From the NCBI RefSeq assembly GCF_026013545.1, contig NZ_JAPDOG010000003.1:124001-188000 (forward strand): a DNA stretch of 64,000 nucleotides, in the 5' to 3' direction. The notes beneath the pieces are model-generated. The model did not search any database, was not told the origin of the DNA, and saw only the letters and a program-made list of their open reading frames with translations. The stretch is from Defluviimonas salinarum. Its GTDB lineage: Bacteria > Pseudomonadota > Alphaproteobacteria > Rhodobacterales > Rhodobacteraceae. Each line of letters begins with the position of its first letter. Within the stretch, counting starts at the first letter, position 1. This document shows, one piece after another, positions 43,292 through 52,789 of this stretch. A program made the translations under genes and the position numbers.

Positions 43292-44089
43292 TTACCCGGC
43301 GAAGTGCATCTCGACACGGACACTCTTGCCACGGCCAAGCTCGGCCTCCTGCCGCTTCCGGTGGCGGTGGTCCCTGAGCCGCCGGCGCCAGCCGCGCGGC
43401 CCGTTCATGCCCGCCTCGCGCTCGGCGCCGATATCGGAACCAAAGGTTTCCACGTCATGCAGGACCGGCGCGGGGTTGAGAAAACCCGGCCTGAGCAGCC
43501 GATATCCGCGCCCCGCCTCGGCGCCGAACAGGAAATGGTCGACCGGCACGCCGAGCCTCGGATAGCGCGTCAGCAGGCGCTCCGCCGCCTCGCGGGTCAC
43601 GACATAGCCGCAAGTGCCGAGAAAGCTGCTCCGCATCCGGAAAAGCCCCGTCCCGCTTTCGACCGGGCCGAGCGCCTCGCCCAGGGGGAATCGGCGACTG
43701 CGCTGCGGGCCGGGCCAGAATTCGAGCTTCAGAGCCCCCATCCCGTTCCGCTCCATCAGCCCGGCGAGATCGCAGGCGGCGAGCGCCGCGAAGCCCGCCG
43801 CCAGCCGGGCATCGTCCTCGAGCACGATCGCGGCCTCGGCCTCGCCGCCGGCGATCTCGCCCCAAAGGCACTGATGGGTAAGCGAGCAGGCCATGTCGCC
43901 AAGCGTTGCCGGAAACATCCGCGCGAGAGGTCCCGCGCCGAACGCGCGGGCAAGCGTCGCAGGGTCGCTCTCTGCTGAGTCGATGGCCTCTACCCGCTGC
44001 CATGGTAGGCCGAGCCCGTCGAGTTCCGCGCCGATCCGCACCAGCCGGTCCGGCCGCCGGGCAAGGTTGATGACATGGATTGGCAGCAT
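43292..44089 (-). CDS. Glycosyltransferase family 25 protein (LPS-type)
   Basis: A 265-residue glycosyltransferase of the GT25 family, the LgtA/Lex-type lipooligosaccharide galactosyl/glucosyl transferases. Signatures: IHVINLARRPDRL at the start, LGDMACSLTHQCLWGEI, and AAIVLEDDARL with the metal-binding acidic pair. The C-terminal 60 residues are rich in Arg and may be unstructured. Probable substrate: sugar on a cell-surface glycolipid or protein. ATG 44089 is chosen to start at MLPIHVIN. It is isolated from other polysaccharide genes in this window. Confidence 0.85.
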   Translation of the reverse strand: MLPIHVINLARRPDRLVRIGAELDGLGLPWQRVEAIDSAESDPATLARAFGAGPLARMFPATLGDMACSLTHQCLWGEIAGGEAEAAIVLEDDARLAAGFAALAACDLAGLMERNGMGALKLEFWPGPQRSRRFPLGEALGPVESGTGLFRMRSSFLGTCGYVVTREAAERLLTRYPRLGVPVDHFLFGAEAGRGYRLLRPGFLNPAPVLHDVETFGSDIGAEREAGMNGPRGWRRRLRDHRHRKRQEAELGRGKSVRVEMHFAG

Positions 44090-44311
44090 CCGCTCCGCCC
44101 TTTGCCGGCCCCGTTTTCCGCAGCCTAGACCGCGTCCGGACAAGTTGGAACTGGCATTTCAGAGCATGGGCCAGAAACGGCTTGCGCTGATTGACCTTTC
44201 GGCGGCTTTGCAGTAGGGCCATGAGGCCTGCATCCGGCGGGCACTCGCCGGGGCGCCCGGAAGTCGCGTCCCTTCACCCTTGCGGTGCCATACCGCATTC
44301 GATGGACGCTG

Positions 44312-45889
44312 ATGACCAAGTTTTCCGATCTGAAGCTGGACCCCAAGGTCCTGCAAGCCATTGCCGAAGCCGGCTATGAGACCCCCACCCCGATCCAGGC
44401 GGGTGCCATTCCCCACGCGCTCGAAGGCCGCGACGTGCTCGGCATCGCCCAGACCGGGACCGGCAAGACCGCCTCGTTCACGCTACCGATGATCACGCTC
44501 CTCGGCCGCGGCCGGGCGCGGGCGCGGATGCCGCGCAGCCTCGTGCTGGCGCCGACGCGCGAACTCGCCGCCCAGGTGGCGGAGAACTTCGACACCTACT
44601 CGAAGCACACCAAGCTCACGAAGGCGCTCCTCATCGGTGGCGTCAGCTTCGCCGAGCAGGACAAGCTCATCGACCGCGGCGTCGACGTCCTGATCGCGAC
44701 GCCGGGCCGCCTGCTCGATCATTTCGAGCGCGGCAAGCTCCTCCTCACCGGCGTGCAGATCATGGTGGTGGACGAGGCCGACCGGATGCTCGACATGGGC
44801 TTCATCCCGGATATCGAGCGGATCTTCCAGCTCACGCCCTTCACCCGCCAGACGCTCTTTTTCTCGGCCACGATGGCGCCCGAGATCGAGCGAATCACCA
44901 ACACCTTCCTGCACAACCCGGCGAAGATCGAGGTCGCGCGCCAGGCGACGACCTCCGAGACGATCGAGCAGCGGCTGATCGAGCTCACGCCCACCCGCAA
45001 GGACCAGTCGGCCAAGCAGAAGCGCGAACTTCTGCGCGCGGTGATCGACGCCGAGGGTGAGGCCTGCACCAACGCGATCCTCTTCTGCAACCGCAAGACC
45101 GAAGTCGATATCCTCGCGAAATCGCTGAAGAAATACGGCTACAACGCGGCGCCGATCCACGGCGACCTCGACCAGAGCCAACGGATGAAGACGCTCGACG
45201 GCTTCCGCGACGGGAGCTTGCGCTTCCTCGTCGCCTCCGACGTCGCCGCGCGCGGGCTCGACATCCCGGCCGTCTCCCACGTCTTCAACTTCGACGTGCC
45301 CTCCCATGCCGAGGACTATGTCCACCGGATCGGCCGCACCGGCCGCGCCGGCCGCAAGGGCGTAGCCGTGACCATCGCCACTCCGGCCGATCAGAAATAT
45401 CTCGACGCGATCGAATCGCTGGTGAAGAAACCGATCCCGCGCGGCGCGATCCCCGAGGGGTTCGAGATCAGCGAAGCCGCGCAGCGCCCCGCGCGCAAGG
45501 ACGACGACAAGGGCAAGGGTCGCGGACGTGGCCGTGGTGGCCGCGAGGACCGCAAACCGCGTCCGGTGAAACCGCATGGCGAAGAAGCCTCGATGGCGCC
45601 GCTCGAACAGCCGGTGGCCGCCGCGAAAGCCGAGACCAGACCGGAACCCCGGCCCGAGCCGGCGGCCGAACCGCGGCCCGAGCCGGCGGCCGAACCGCGG
45701 CCCGAGCCGGCGGCCGAACCGCGGCCCGAACGTGCCGAGCGTCCCGAGCGTCGCGACGATCGCAAGTCTGACCGCAAGGGCAAGGGCGAGGGCCGCGGCC
45801 GCCGCGAGGACCGCGACGCGCCAGTGGTCGGCATGGGCGACCATGTGCCCGACTTCCTGATGCGCGGGCTGAAGAGCGAAAAGGCGTAA
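44312..45889 (+). CDS. DEAD-box RNA helicase (RhlE-like)
   Basis: A 525-residue ATP-dependent RNA helicase. Q motif GYETPTPIQ (21-29), Walker A AQTGTGKT (46-53), PTRELA, VVDEADRMLD (DEAD), SAT, then the second RecA domain with HGDLDQSQR, ASDVAARGLDIP and HRIGRTGRAGR. The tail from about residue 390 is low complexity: an RGRGRGG arginine-glycine part, then PEPAAEPR repeats and a lysine/arginine-rich part, which probably bind RNA. RhlE, SrmB and CsdA are possible types; the tail fits RhlE. ATG 44312 follows a GGACGCTG spacer without a strong Shine-Dalgarno. Confidence 0.92.
   Translation: MTKFSDLKLDPKVLQAIAEAGYETPTPIQAGAIPHALEGRDVLGIAQTGTGKTASFTLPMITLLGRGRARARMPRSLVLAPTRELAAQVAENFDTYSKHTKLTKALLIGGVSFAEQDKLIDRGVDVLIATPGRLLDHFERGKLLLTGVQIMVVDEADRMLDMGFIPDIERIFQLTPFTRQTLFFSATMAPEIERITNTFLHNPAKIEVARQATTSETIEQRLIELTPTRKDQSAKQKRELLRAVIDAEGEACTNAILFCNRKTEVDILAKSLKKYGYNAAPIHGDLDQSQRMKTLDGFRDGSLRFLVASDVAARGLDIPAVSHVFNFDVPSHAEDYVHRIGRTGRAGRKGVAVTIATPADQKYLDAIESLVKKPIPRGAIPEGFEISEAAQRPARKDDDKGKGRGRGRGGREDRKPRPVKPHGEEASMAPLEQPVAAAKAETRPEPRPEPAAEPRPEPAAEPRPEPAAEPRPERAERPERRDDRKSDRKGKGEGRGRREDRDAPVVGMGDHVPDFLMRGLKSEKA
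45653..45724. repeat. Three exact 24-base tandem repeats in the helicase tail
   Basis: The 24-base unit is present three times without any difference (45653-45676, 45677-45700, 45701-45724), with a partial fourth copy. It encodes an 8-residue Pro/Glu/Ala/Arg unit. The exact identity suggests recent expansion. Confidence 0.9.
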
Positions 45890-45917
45890 CGCCGCTATTG
45901 CCGGTGGGCGGCGCGGG

Positions 45918-46499
45918 TCACCGCGCCGGTCGGCACATCGGATAGCGGCAGGGCGCGCCGTCGATCCGCACTTCGGCCAGAAGCTCGAACCCGTGGCGCT
46001 GGTAGATCGTGAGGTTCCTCCGGTTGGTCGATTCCAGGTAGACCGGCAACCCGTGCCGGTCGCAGGCCGCGAGACCGTGTGCCAGAAGCCGACTGCCGAG
46101 CCCCTTCCCACCCTGCACCGGATCGACTGCGACCAGCGACAGGTGCCAGTGCGGCTCGTCGAGGTGATAGGGCTCGCAAGCCTCAATCAGCGCCTGAAAG
46201 AGCGGCAGCCGATCCGGCTGGAAGGTGCGCGCCGCGTTCTCCGCCAACGCCTCAGCGTCGGGCACCACTCCCGGCGGGCGCCAGATCGCCATGCCGAGGC
46301 CGTCGCCGATAATATGGTTGGCGCCGTCGGCGAAGCCCGGTTCGGCATTGATCCGCGCGTAGCCGTAGTTCGACAGCGTGAACCGGTGCGGATCGGGCAG
46401 GATCCAGCGCGCGAAGGGGTCGCCCGCGAAGGCGACAGTCAGAAGCGCCCCCATCCGATCGAGATCGGCCGGTAAGGCGGCGCGAATATCGGCGTCCAT
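45918..46499 (-). CDS. GNAT-family N-acetyltransferase
   Basis: A 193-residue acetyltransferase. The acetyl-CoA-binding motif appears in HLSLVAVDPVQGGKGLGSRLLAHGLAA (about 118-145), and the ending LPVYLESTNRRNLTIYQRHGFELL is typical of the GNAT fold. The target is unknown. It lies between a helicase and RNase J genes on opposite strands, 27 bases downstream (on its strand, after) the helicase stop, so it is convergent with the helicase. No operon partner. Confidence 0.87.
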   Translation of the reverse strand: MDADIRAALPADLDRMGALLTVAFAGDPFARWILPDPHRFTLSNYGYARINAEPGFADGANHIIGDGLGMAIWRPPGVVPDAEALAENAARTFQPDRLPLFQALIEACEPYHLDEPHWHLSLVAVDPVQGGKGLGSRLLAHGLAACDRHGLPVYLESTNRRNLTIYQRHGFELLAEVRIDGAPCRYPMCRPAR

Positions 46500-46568
46500 C
46501 CCCTCGCTCCCTGCCGGTTTGCGAGGAAGAGTAACCCGGGATGCGCGCGGGAAGAAGCCGGACGCCGC

Positions 46569-48251
46569 CTATTCGGCGACAAGCCGGCTCGTCACCACGG
46601 TGACCTCGGGCTTCTTGCCGATCTCCTCAAGCGAGACCTGGCGGACGATGCGCTTGACCGCCTCCGCCAGCTTGTCGTCGTCCCTCAGCACCTTGTCGGC
46701 GGCCGAGCCGAGGTATTCGTTCACCTCCGCCTCGATCATGTCGGCAAGGTCGGCACCACGGCGCGTCGTCTCGGACAGACCCTTGAGCTCGACCCAGGCG
46801 TCGCCCAGAGGTTCGTCGTCCTCGTCGATGATCAGGCTCGCCATCACATGGCCGTTCAGCGCCATGCGGATCCGGTCCCGCACCACTCCGTCAAGCGCTC
46901 CGATCAGCACGCTGCCGTCGAGATAAGTCCGCCCGGTTTCGATGTATTCGACCACCTTGGGCTCATCGCCGGTCAGATCGACCACCGTGCCGTTCACCGC
47001 GAGCTCCGCTGCGATCCCCTTCTCGATGGCGATCCGGCAGTGCTCCCTCAGATGGCGGTGCTCGCCATGCATCGGCAGGAGTATCTTCGGCCTCAGGAGA
47101 TCGTGCACCGCCTCGAGGTCCGGCCGGTTGGCATGGCCCGAGACGTGATAGAGCCCGCCGCGGTCATCGACCACGTCGACCCCCATCTCGGAAAACGCGT
47201 TCATCACCCGGATCACACCGCGTTCGTTGCCGGGAATGGTCTTGGAGGAGAAAAGGAACGTATCCCCCTCCTTCATCTCCAGCCCGAGATACTTGCCGCG
47301 CGCCAGCTGCGCCGAGGCCGCGCGCCGCTCGCCCTGGCTGCCGGTGACGATCAGCATCAGTTTGCGGCGCGGCATTTCCACGGCTTCCTCGGGCGGGATC
47401 ACCGCCGGGAAGTCGGTCAGCACGCCGGTTTCCGCCGCCGCCGTGATCATCTTCTTCATCGCCCGGCCGAGCATGCAGACCGAGCGGCCCGCCGCCCGTC
47501 CCGCCTCGGCCAGCGTCTTCAGCCGCGCCACGTTCGAGGCGAAGGTGGTCGCGACCACCATCCCCTCCTGCGCCGCGATCAACTCGGACAAGGGCGCGGC
47601 CAGCGAGGCCTCGGACCGGCCCGGAAGCGGCGAGAAGACGTTGGTCGAGTCGCAGGTCAGCACCTTCACGCCCACGCCTTCGTTGGCGATCTCGTGCCAC
47701 TGGTTGGGGTCGAAAGGCTCGCCCACAATGGGCGTGCCGTCGAGCTTGAAATCGCCCGAATGGACGATCCGCCCCGCCGGCGTGTCGATGACGAGTGCCG
47801 CACTTTCGGGGATCGAGTGGCTCACCGGCACGAACTGGACCTTGAACGGCCCGGCCTCGACCGTCTCGGGGCGGGGCTTGACGACGCGGATCACGTCAAG
47901 CGGGTTGCCCTGCTCCTCCATCTTCAGATTGGCGATGGCGGCGGTGAAGGCCCGGGCATAGACCGGGGCCTTGATCTGCGGCCACAGAAGCCCGAGCGCG
48001 CCGACATGGTCCTCGTGCGCGTGGGTGATGAAGATCGCCTCGATACGGTTCGCATTCTCGGCGAGCCAGGCGATGTCGGCCATGATCAGGTCGACACCCG
48101 GCGAGGTCTCCATGTCCGGGAAGGTCACGCCGAGGTCGACGACGATCAGCCGTTCCTTGCCCGATGGCCCGTAGCCATAGACATAGGCGTTCATGCCGAT
48201 CTCGCCGGCGCCGCCGAGCGGCAGATAGATCAGGCGGTCTTTCGAGCTCAT
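46569..48251 (-). CDS. rnj: Ribonuclease J
   Basis: A 560-residue metallo-beta-lactamase/beta-CASP ribonuclease with endo- and 5'-exonuclease activity, acting in RNA processing. Motif 2 ITHAHEDH (75-82) carries zinc ligands; LPLGGAGEIGMN begins the fold; HSIPESAALVIDTPAGRIVHSGDFKLD has further ligands; and LPMHGEHRHLREH is the beta-CASP ending. The start overlaps the coaX stop by four bases (48248-48251), making coaX-rnj translationally coupled. The order nuoN-birA-coaX-rnj is probably conserved in relatives. Confidence 0.95.
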   Translation of the reverse strand: MSSKDRLIYLPLGGAGEIGMNAYVYGYGPSGKERLIVVDLGVTFPDMETSPGVDLIMADIAWLAENANRIEAIFITHAHEDHVGALGLLWPQIKAPVYARAFTAAIANLKMEEQGNPLDVIRVVKPRPETVEAGPFKVQFVPVSHSIPESAALVIDTPAGRIVHSGDFKLDGTPIVGEPFDPNQWHEIANEGVGVKVLTCDSTNVFSPLPGRSEASLAAPLSELIAAQEGMVVATTFASNVARLKTLAEAGRAAGRSVCMLGRAMKKMITAAAETGVLTDFPAVIPPEEAVEMPRRKLMLIVTGSQGERRAASAQLARGKYLGLEMKEGDTFLFSSKTIPGNERGVIRVMNAFSEMGVDVVDDRGGLYHVSGHANRPDLEAVHDLLRPKILLPMHGEHRHLREHCRIAIEKGIAAELAVNGTVVDLTGDEPKVVEYIETGRTYLDGSVLIGALDGVVRDRIRMALNGHVMASLIIDEDDEPLGDAWVELKGLSETTRRGADLADMIEAEVNEYLGSAADKVLRDDDKLAEAVKRIVRQVSLEEIGKKPEVTVVTSRLVAE

Positions 48252-49021
48252 CCGTTTTCCTTGTTGAATGCGTGGATGACCGTCAGGCCATGCATGGTCA
48301 GGTCGTCCTCGACCCAGTCGAAAACATCGGTGGCCTGCGCGAACAGGGGCGTGAGCCCGCCGGTGCCGATGATCTTCATCGGCCGGCCGAACTCCGTTCG
48401 GATCCGTGCGCAGATCCCCTCGACGAGGCCGATGTAGCCCCAGAACACACCCGACTGCATGCAGGCGACGGTGTTCTTGCCGATCACCGCCTCTGGCATC
48501 GAGACATCGACATGCGGCAGGGCCGCCGCTGCCATGTGCAGGGCTTCGAGGCTGAGGTTGACACCCGGCGAGATCACCCCGCCGATATAGGCGCCGTCCG
48601 CATCGACCACGTCGAAGGTCGTCGCGGTGCCGAAGTCCACCACCACGAGATCGCCGCCGTGGCGGTCGAAGGCGCCGGCGGCGTTGACCAGCCGGTCGGG
48701 GCCGACCTGGGTGCCCTGATCGACCCTCGGCGGCGCCGGCAGGAGGCAGTCGGGCTTGCCGACGACGAGCGGCCGGCAGCCGAAATAGCGGTCGCAGAGG
48801 ACGCGCAGGTTGAACACGACCCGCGGCACCGTCGAGGAGATGATGCAGGCGTCGATGTCAATGGCGATCTTGCGATGCGCCATCAGCGTCGAGAACCAGA
48901 CGAAATACTGGTCCGCCGTGCGCTGATGCTCGGTCGCGGTCCTAAGCGTACAGAGGAAGGTCGTCCCGTCCCAGACCGAGAAGACGGTGTTGGTATTGCC
49001 GCAGTCGATGCACAGGAGCAT
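48248..49021 (-). CDS. coaX: Type III pantothenate kinase
   Basis: First enzyme of coenzyme A synthesis (ATP-dependent phosphorylation of pantothenate), CoaX type. The 257-residue protein has the ASKHA-fold phosphate motifs: DCGNTNTVF (Asp 6 region), GPDRLVNAAGAF, VVDFGTATTFDVVD and IGTGGL. Unlike CoaA, it needs a monovalent cation and is not inhibited by CoA. ATG 49021 begins MLLCIDCGNTN. It lies 14 bases downstream of the birA stop and overlaps rnj. Confidence 0.95.
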   Translation of the reverse strand: MLLCIDCGNTNTVFSVWDGTTFLCTLRTATEHQRTADQYFVWFSTLMAHRKIAIDIDACIISSTVPRVVFNLRVLCDRYFGCRPLVVGKPDCLLPAPPRVDQGTQVGPDRLVNAAGAFDRHGGDLVVVDFGTATTFDVVDADGAYIGGVISPGVNLSLEALHMAAAALPHVDVSMPEAVIGKNTVACMQSGVFWGYIGLVEGICARIRTEFGRPMKIIGTGGLTPLFAQATDVFDWVEDDLTMHGLTVIHAFNKENG

Positions 49022-49035
49022 GGGACCCTCCTTCC

Positions 49036-49809
49036 TCAGAAGAACACGTCGGCGGCCGGGATATTGCGCCGCCCCTGCGACGTGGCGATGACGAGCGCGC
49101 CGTCCTCGGCGATGGTCTCGAACGTGCCCTCGATGGTCTCGGACGCGGTCCGCGCGGTGATCCGCTGGCCGAGCTTGGCCGCGCGGGCAAGCCAGGCGGT
49201 GCGGATCGGTCCGAAGCCGTAGGTGGCAAGCTGCGCCTCCCAGCGGGCGAAGGCGTTGGCGAGATAGGCGAGGAACTCCTCGGGCGCGATCCTCACACCG
49301 GTCTCGCCGAGGACCGAGACCGGCAGCGTCGCCTCGGGCTCGACCGCCTCCCTCGGCGGCGCGGCCACGAGGTTGACGCCGATGCCGACGGCAAGATGAC
49401 TCACATCGGCGCCGCGGCCCGCGCTTTCCAAGAGAATCCCCGCGACCTTGCCGCCGTTCAGGAGCACGTCGTTCGGCCATTTGAGCGACAACGTCGCACC
49501 GGGCCCGCAGACCGTCTCCAGGGCGTCGGCGAGCGCCAGCGCGGCGACGAAGCTTCTGAGCGCCGCCCGCGCGGGATCGCCCGTGGGCCGCATCACCAGC
49601 GTGGCAGCGAAATTGCCCTCGGGGCTGATCCACTCCCGGCCCCGCCGCCCGCGCGCCGCTGTCTGGCGGCGGGCGAGGATCCAGGTCGGCTGGGTCAGGC
49701 CGGGCGCGAGCCGCTGAGCCTCGGAATTGGTGCTGTCAACCTCGGCGAGGACGTGGCGCGCCACGCCCTCGGGCCAGGCCGAAGGGTCACCCGTCCGCTC
49801 AGCGGACAA
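49036..49809 (-). CDS. birA: Biotin-[acetyl-CoA-carboxylase] ligase
   Basis: Attaches biotin to carboxylase carrier proteins. The 257-residue protein is a class I ligase: it lacks the N-terminal helix-turn-helix, so it is no repressor. The active-site loop [13 protein letters not shown] (about 53-65), [21 protein letters not shown] and AVGIGVNL are plain. The start (49809) lies inside the end of nuoN (stop at 49799), an 11-base overlap, so it is in the nuo transcript or coupled to it. BioY (27120) would import its substrate. Confidence 0.93.
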   Translation of the reverse strand: MSAERTGDPSAWPEGVARHVLAEVDSTNSEAQRLAPGLTQPTWILARRQTAARGRRGREWISPEGNFAATLVMRPTGDPARAALRSFVAALALADALETVCGPGATLSLKWPNDVLLNGGKVAGILLESAGRGADVSHLAVGIGVNLVAAPPREAVEPEATLPVSVLGETGVRIAPEEFLAYLANAFARWEAQLATYGFGPIRTAWLARAAKLGQRITARTASETIEGTFETIAEDGALVIATSQGRRNIPAADVFF

Positions 49810-51238
49810 GAACTTCGGCCGCCAGCGCCGCGGCCCCCTCGATGCCGAAGAGGTTGACGACGCCCACCACCATCACCACCGCCGAACCGACCAGCAGGAG
49901 CCACTGCGCCGGTACCATGCGGCTGTCGAGCGCGTCGGTCTCGGTGCCGAAGTACATGTAGTAGACGATGCGGATGTAGTAGAACGCGCCGATCACCGAG
50001 GCGACCGCGCCGGCCACCGCGAGCCAGACCATGCCGGCATTGACCGCGGCCAGCAGCACGCCGTACTTCGCGAAGAACCCGAGCATCGGCGGCACCCCGG
50101 CGAGCGAGAACAGGAGCACCAGCATGGCAAGTGCCTTCACCGGCTCGCGCTTCGAATAGAGGTTGAGCGCGTTGATGTCGGTCACCGGGGCGCCGTCGCG
50201 CTCCATCGACAGGATGAAGGCGAAGGTGCCGATGTTCATCGTCACATAGATCGCCATGTAGATCAGCATCGCCTGCACGCCGGCCTGCGTCCCCGAGGCG
50301 AGGCCCACCAGCGCGAAGCCCATGTGGGCGATCGAGGAATAGGCCATCAGCCGCTTGATGTTGCGCTGGCCGATCGCCGCGATCGCGCCGAGGAACATCG
50401 ACAGCGCGGCGAGCAGCGCGATCACCTGGCTCCAGTCGGCGACGGCGGCGCCGAAGGCGTCATGGACAAGCCGCGCGAACAAGGCCATCGCCGCAACCTT
50501 GGGCGCGGTGGCAAAGAAGGCGGTGACCGGCGTCGGCGAGCCTTCGTAGACGTCGGGCGTCCACATGTGGAACGGCACGGCCGAGACCTTGAAGGCGAGG
50601 CCCGTGATCAGGAACACGAGGCCGAACAGCAGGCCGATGGAGACATGGCCGTCCTGAATCGTCTCTATGATGCCCGAGAAGAGCGTCGTACCGGTGAAGC
50701 CGTACGTCAGCGAAGCACCGTAGAGGAGAAGCCCCGAAGAGAGAGCGCCTAGGACGAAGTATTTCAGACCGGCTTCGGTCGACTTCACGCTGTCGCGGCG
50801 GAGCGCAGCGACGACATAGAGCGAGAGCGACTGCAGCTCGAGCCCCATGTAGAGCGACATGAGGTCCCCGGCCGAGACCATGACCATCATGCCCGTCACC
50901 GCGAAGGCGACGAGGATCGGGAACTCGAACCGCGCGAGGCCGCGGCGCGCCATGTAGTCCTGGCTCATGACGAGGACCGCGGCGGCGGACAGAAGCACCG
51001 TGACCTTGGCGAAGCGCGCAAAGGCGTCATCGGCGAAGGAGCCGGAGAAGGCCATCGCGTCGGCCGAAGACGAGAGCCCGATCCAGGAGGCGATCGCCAC
51101 GAAGATCGCGGCGGTGGTCCATGTCAGGAGGCCGGTCAGTTCGTCCTTGCCGGAATAGACCGCGCCAATGAGCGCGGCCATGCCGTAGACGATCAGCACC
51201 ACTTCGGGAAGGACGGCGGAGAAATCGGAAGCGATCAT
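49799..51238 (-). CDS. nuoN: NADH-quinone oxidoreductase subunit N
   Basis: Antiporter-like proton-pumping membrane subunit of complex I, 479 residues with about 14 helices. Functional landmarks include [21 protein letters not shown] with its key Glu, [17 protein letters not shown], the central Lys/His helices ([26 protein letters not shown]) and [18 protein letters not shown]. It is the last complex I gene; birA overlaps its end. It starts 12 bases after the nuoM stop. Confidence 0.95.
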   Translation of the reverse strand: MIASDFSAVLPEVVLIVYGMAALIGAVYSGKDELTGLLTWTTAAIFVAIASWIGLSSSADAMAFSGSFADDAFARFAKVTVLLSAAAVLVMSQDYMARRGLARFEFPILVAFAVTGMMVMVSAGDLMSLYMGLELQSLSLYVVAALRRDSVKSTEAGLKYFVLGALSSGLLLYGASLTYGFTGTTLFSGIIETIQDGHVSIGLLFGLVFLITGLAFKVSAVPFHMWTPDVYEGSPTPVTAFFATAPKVAAMALFARLVHDAFGAAVADWSQVIALLAALSMFLGAIAAIGQRNIKRLMAYSSIAHMGFALVGLASGTQAGVQAMLIYMAIYVTMNIGTFAFILSMERDGAPVTDINALNLYSKREPVKALAMLVLLFSLAGVPPMLGFFAKYGVLLAAVNAGMVWLAVAGAVASVIGAFYYIRIVYYMYFGTETDALDSRMVPAQWLLLVGSAVVMVVGVVNLFGIEGAAALAAEVLVR

Positions 51239-51250
51239 CGCGGGTTTTCC

Positions 51251-52789
51251 TCAGTGGCTGGCCAGCTGCACCGACGAGTCGGCGGGGATGGCGGCATGGT
51301 AGTCGGAGACGAGCGCCGCGACCGAAGGTCCGATCATGTCGGTCACGAGGCTCGGGTAGACGCCGAGGATCAGCGTCATCGCGACCAGCGGCGCGAAGAT
51401 CGCCTTCTCGCGGCGGGTCATGTCGGTGATGGTCTTCAGGCTCTCCTTGATGAGATCCCCAAAGACGACCCGGCGGTAGAGCCAGAGCGCATAGGCGGCA
51501 GAGAGGATCACGCCCGAAGTCGCGACCGCGGCAGCCCAGGTGTTGACCTGGAAGATGCCCATGAGGGTCAGGAACTCGCCGACGAAGCCGGAGGTTCCCG
51601 GCAGGCCGACATTGGCGAGCGTGAAGAACATGAAGATCAGCGCATAGGCGGGCATCCGGTTCACGAGCCCGCCATAGGCGTCGATCTCGCGGGTATGCAT
51701 CCGGTCGTAGATCACGCCGACGCAAAGGAAGAGCGCGCCGGAGATGAAGCCGTGGCTCAGCATCTGGAAGATCGCGCCGTCGATGCCCTGCTGGTTCGCC
51801 GCGAAGATGCCCATCGTGACGTAGCCCATGTGGGCGACCGAGGAATAGGCGATCAGCTTCTTCATGTCCGACTGCGCGAGCGCCACGAGCGAGGTGTAGA
51901 CGATCGCGATCGCCGACATCCAGAAGATGAGCCCGGCGAGAAGGTCCGAGGCGATCGGGAACATCGGCAAGCTGAAGCGCAGGAAGCCGTAGCCGCCCAT
52001 CTTCAGAAGGATCGCCGCCAGCACGACCGAGCCCGCCGTCGGCGCCTGGACGTGGGCGTCCGGCAGCCAGGTATGGACCGGCCACATCGGCATCTTCACC
52101 GCGAAGGAGGCGAAGAAGGCGAGCCACAGAAGCGTCTGCATGCCGCCGACGATGCGGAAACCAAGCACGTTCAGCGTCTCGGAGGCGAACTGGTGCGTGA
52201 GCAGCGTCGGGATGTCGGTCGTGCCGGCATCGACATACATCGCGATCATCGCGACCAGCATCAGGACCGAGCCGAGGAAGGTGTAGAGGAAGAACTTGAA
52301 GGCCGCGTAGATCCGGTCCTTGCCGCCCCAGATGCCGATGATCAGGAACATCGGGATGAGGCCCGCCTCGAAGAAGAGGTAGAAGAGCACGAGATCGAGC
52401 GCCACGAAGACGCCGATCATCAGCCCTTCGAGGACGAGGAAGGCGACCATGTATTCCTTTACCCGGGTCTCGACCTCCCAGCACGACAGGATCGTGATCG
52501 GCATCAGGAACGTGGTGAGCAGCACGAACAGGATCGAGATCCCGTCGACGCCGACCTTGTACTTGAAGCCCATGATCCATTCCCGCTCTTCCACGAACTG
52601 GAAGCCGGTGTCGTTCGGATTGAAGCCCGAGATGAGAAACAGCGAGACGAGGAACGTCACCGTGGTCGCGAGCAGCGCCACCCATTTGGCGTTCTTGCGC
52701 GCCGCGGCGTCGTCGCCCTTGAGGAACAGCGCCAGGATCGCTGCCGCGATCAGGGGCACGAAGGTGATGATGGAAAGCAGGTTTTCCAT
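51251..52789 (-). CDS. nuoM: NADH-quinone oxidoreductase subunit M
   Basis: Second large antiporter-like subunit of complex I, 512 residues. Helices contain [21 protein letters not shown] with the conserved Glu, [26 protein letters not shown] with the Lys/Asp region (helix 7-8 loop), and [17 protein letters not shown]. The start (52789) shares one base with the nuoL stop. Proton channel residues appear intact. Confidence 0.95.
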   Translation of the reverse strand: MENLLSIITFVPLIAAAILALFLKGDDAAARKNAKWVALLATTVTFLVSLFLISGFNPNDTGFQFVEEREWIMGFKYKVGVDGISILFVLLTTFLMPITILSCWEVETRVKEYMVAFLVLEGLMIGVFVALDLVLFYLFFEAGLIPMFLIIGIWGGKDRIYAAFKFFLYTFLGSVLMLVAMIAMYVDAGTTDIPTLLTHQFASETLNVLGFRIVGGMQTLLWLAFFASFAVKMPMWPVHTWLPDAHVQAPTAGSVVLAAILLKMGGYGFLRFSLPMFPIASDLLAGLIFWMSAIAIVYTSLVALAQSDMKKLIAYSSVAHMGYVTMGIFAANQQGIDGAIFQMLSHGFISGALFLCVGVIYDRMHTREIDAYGGLVNRMPAYALIFMFFTLANVGLPGTSGFVGEFLTLMGIFQVNTWAAAVATSGVILSAAYALWLYRRVVFGDLIKESLKTITDMTRREKAIFAPLVAMTLILGVYPSLVTDMIGPSVAALVSDYHAAIPADSSVQLASH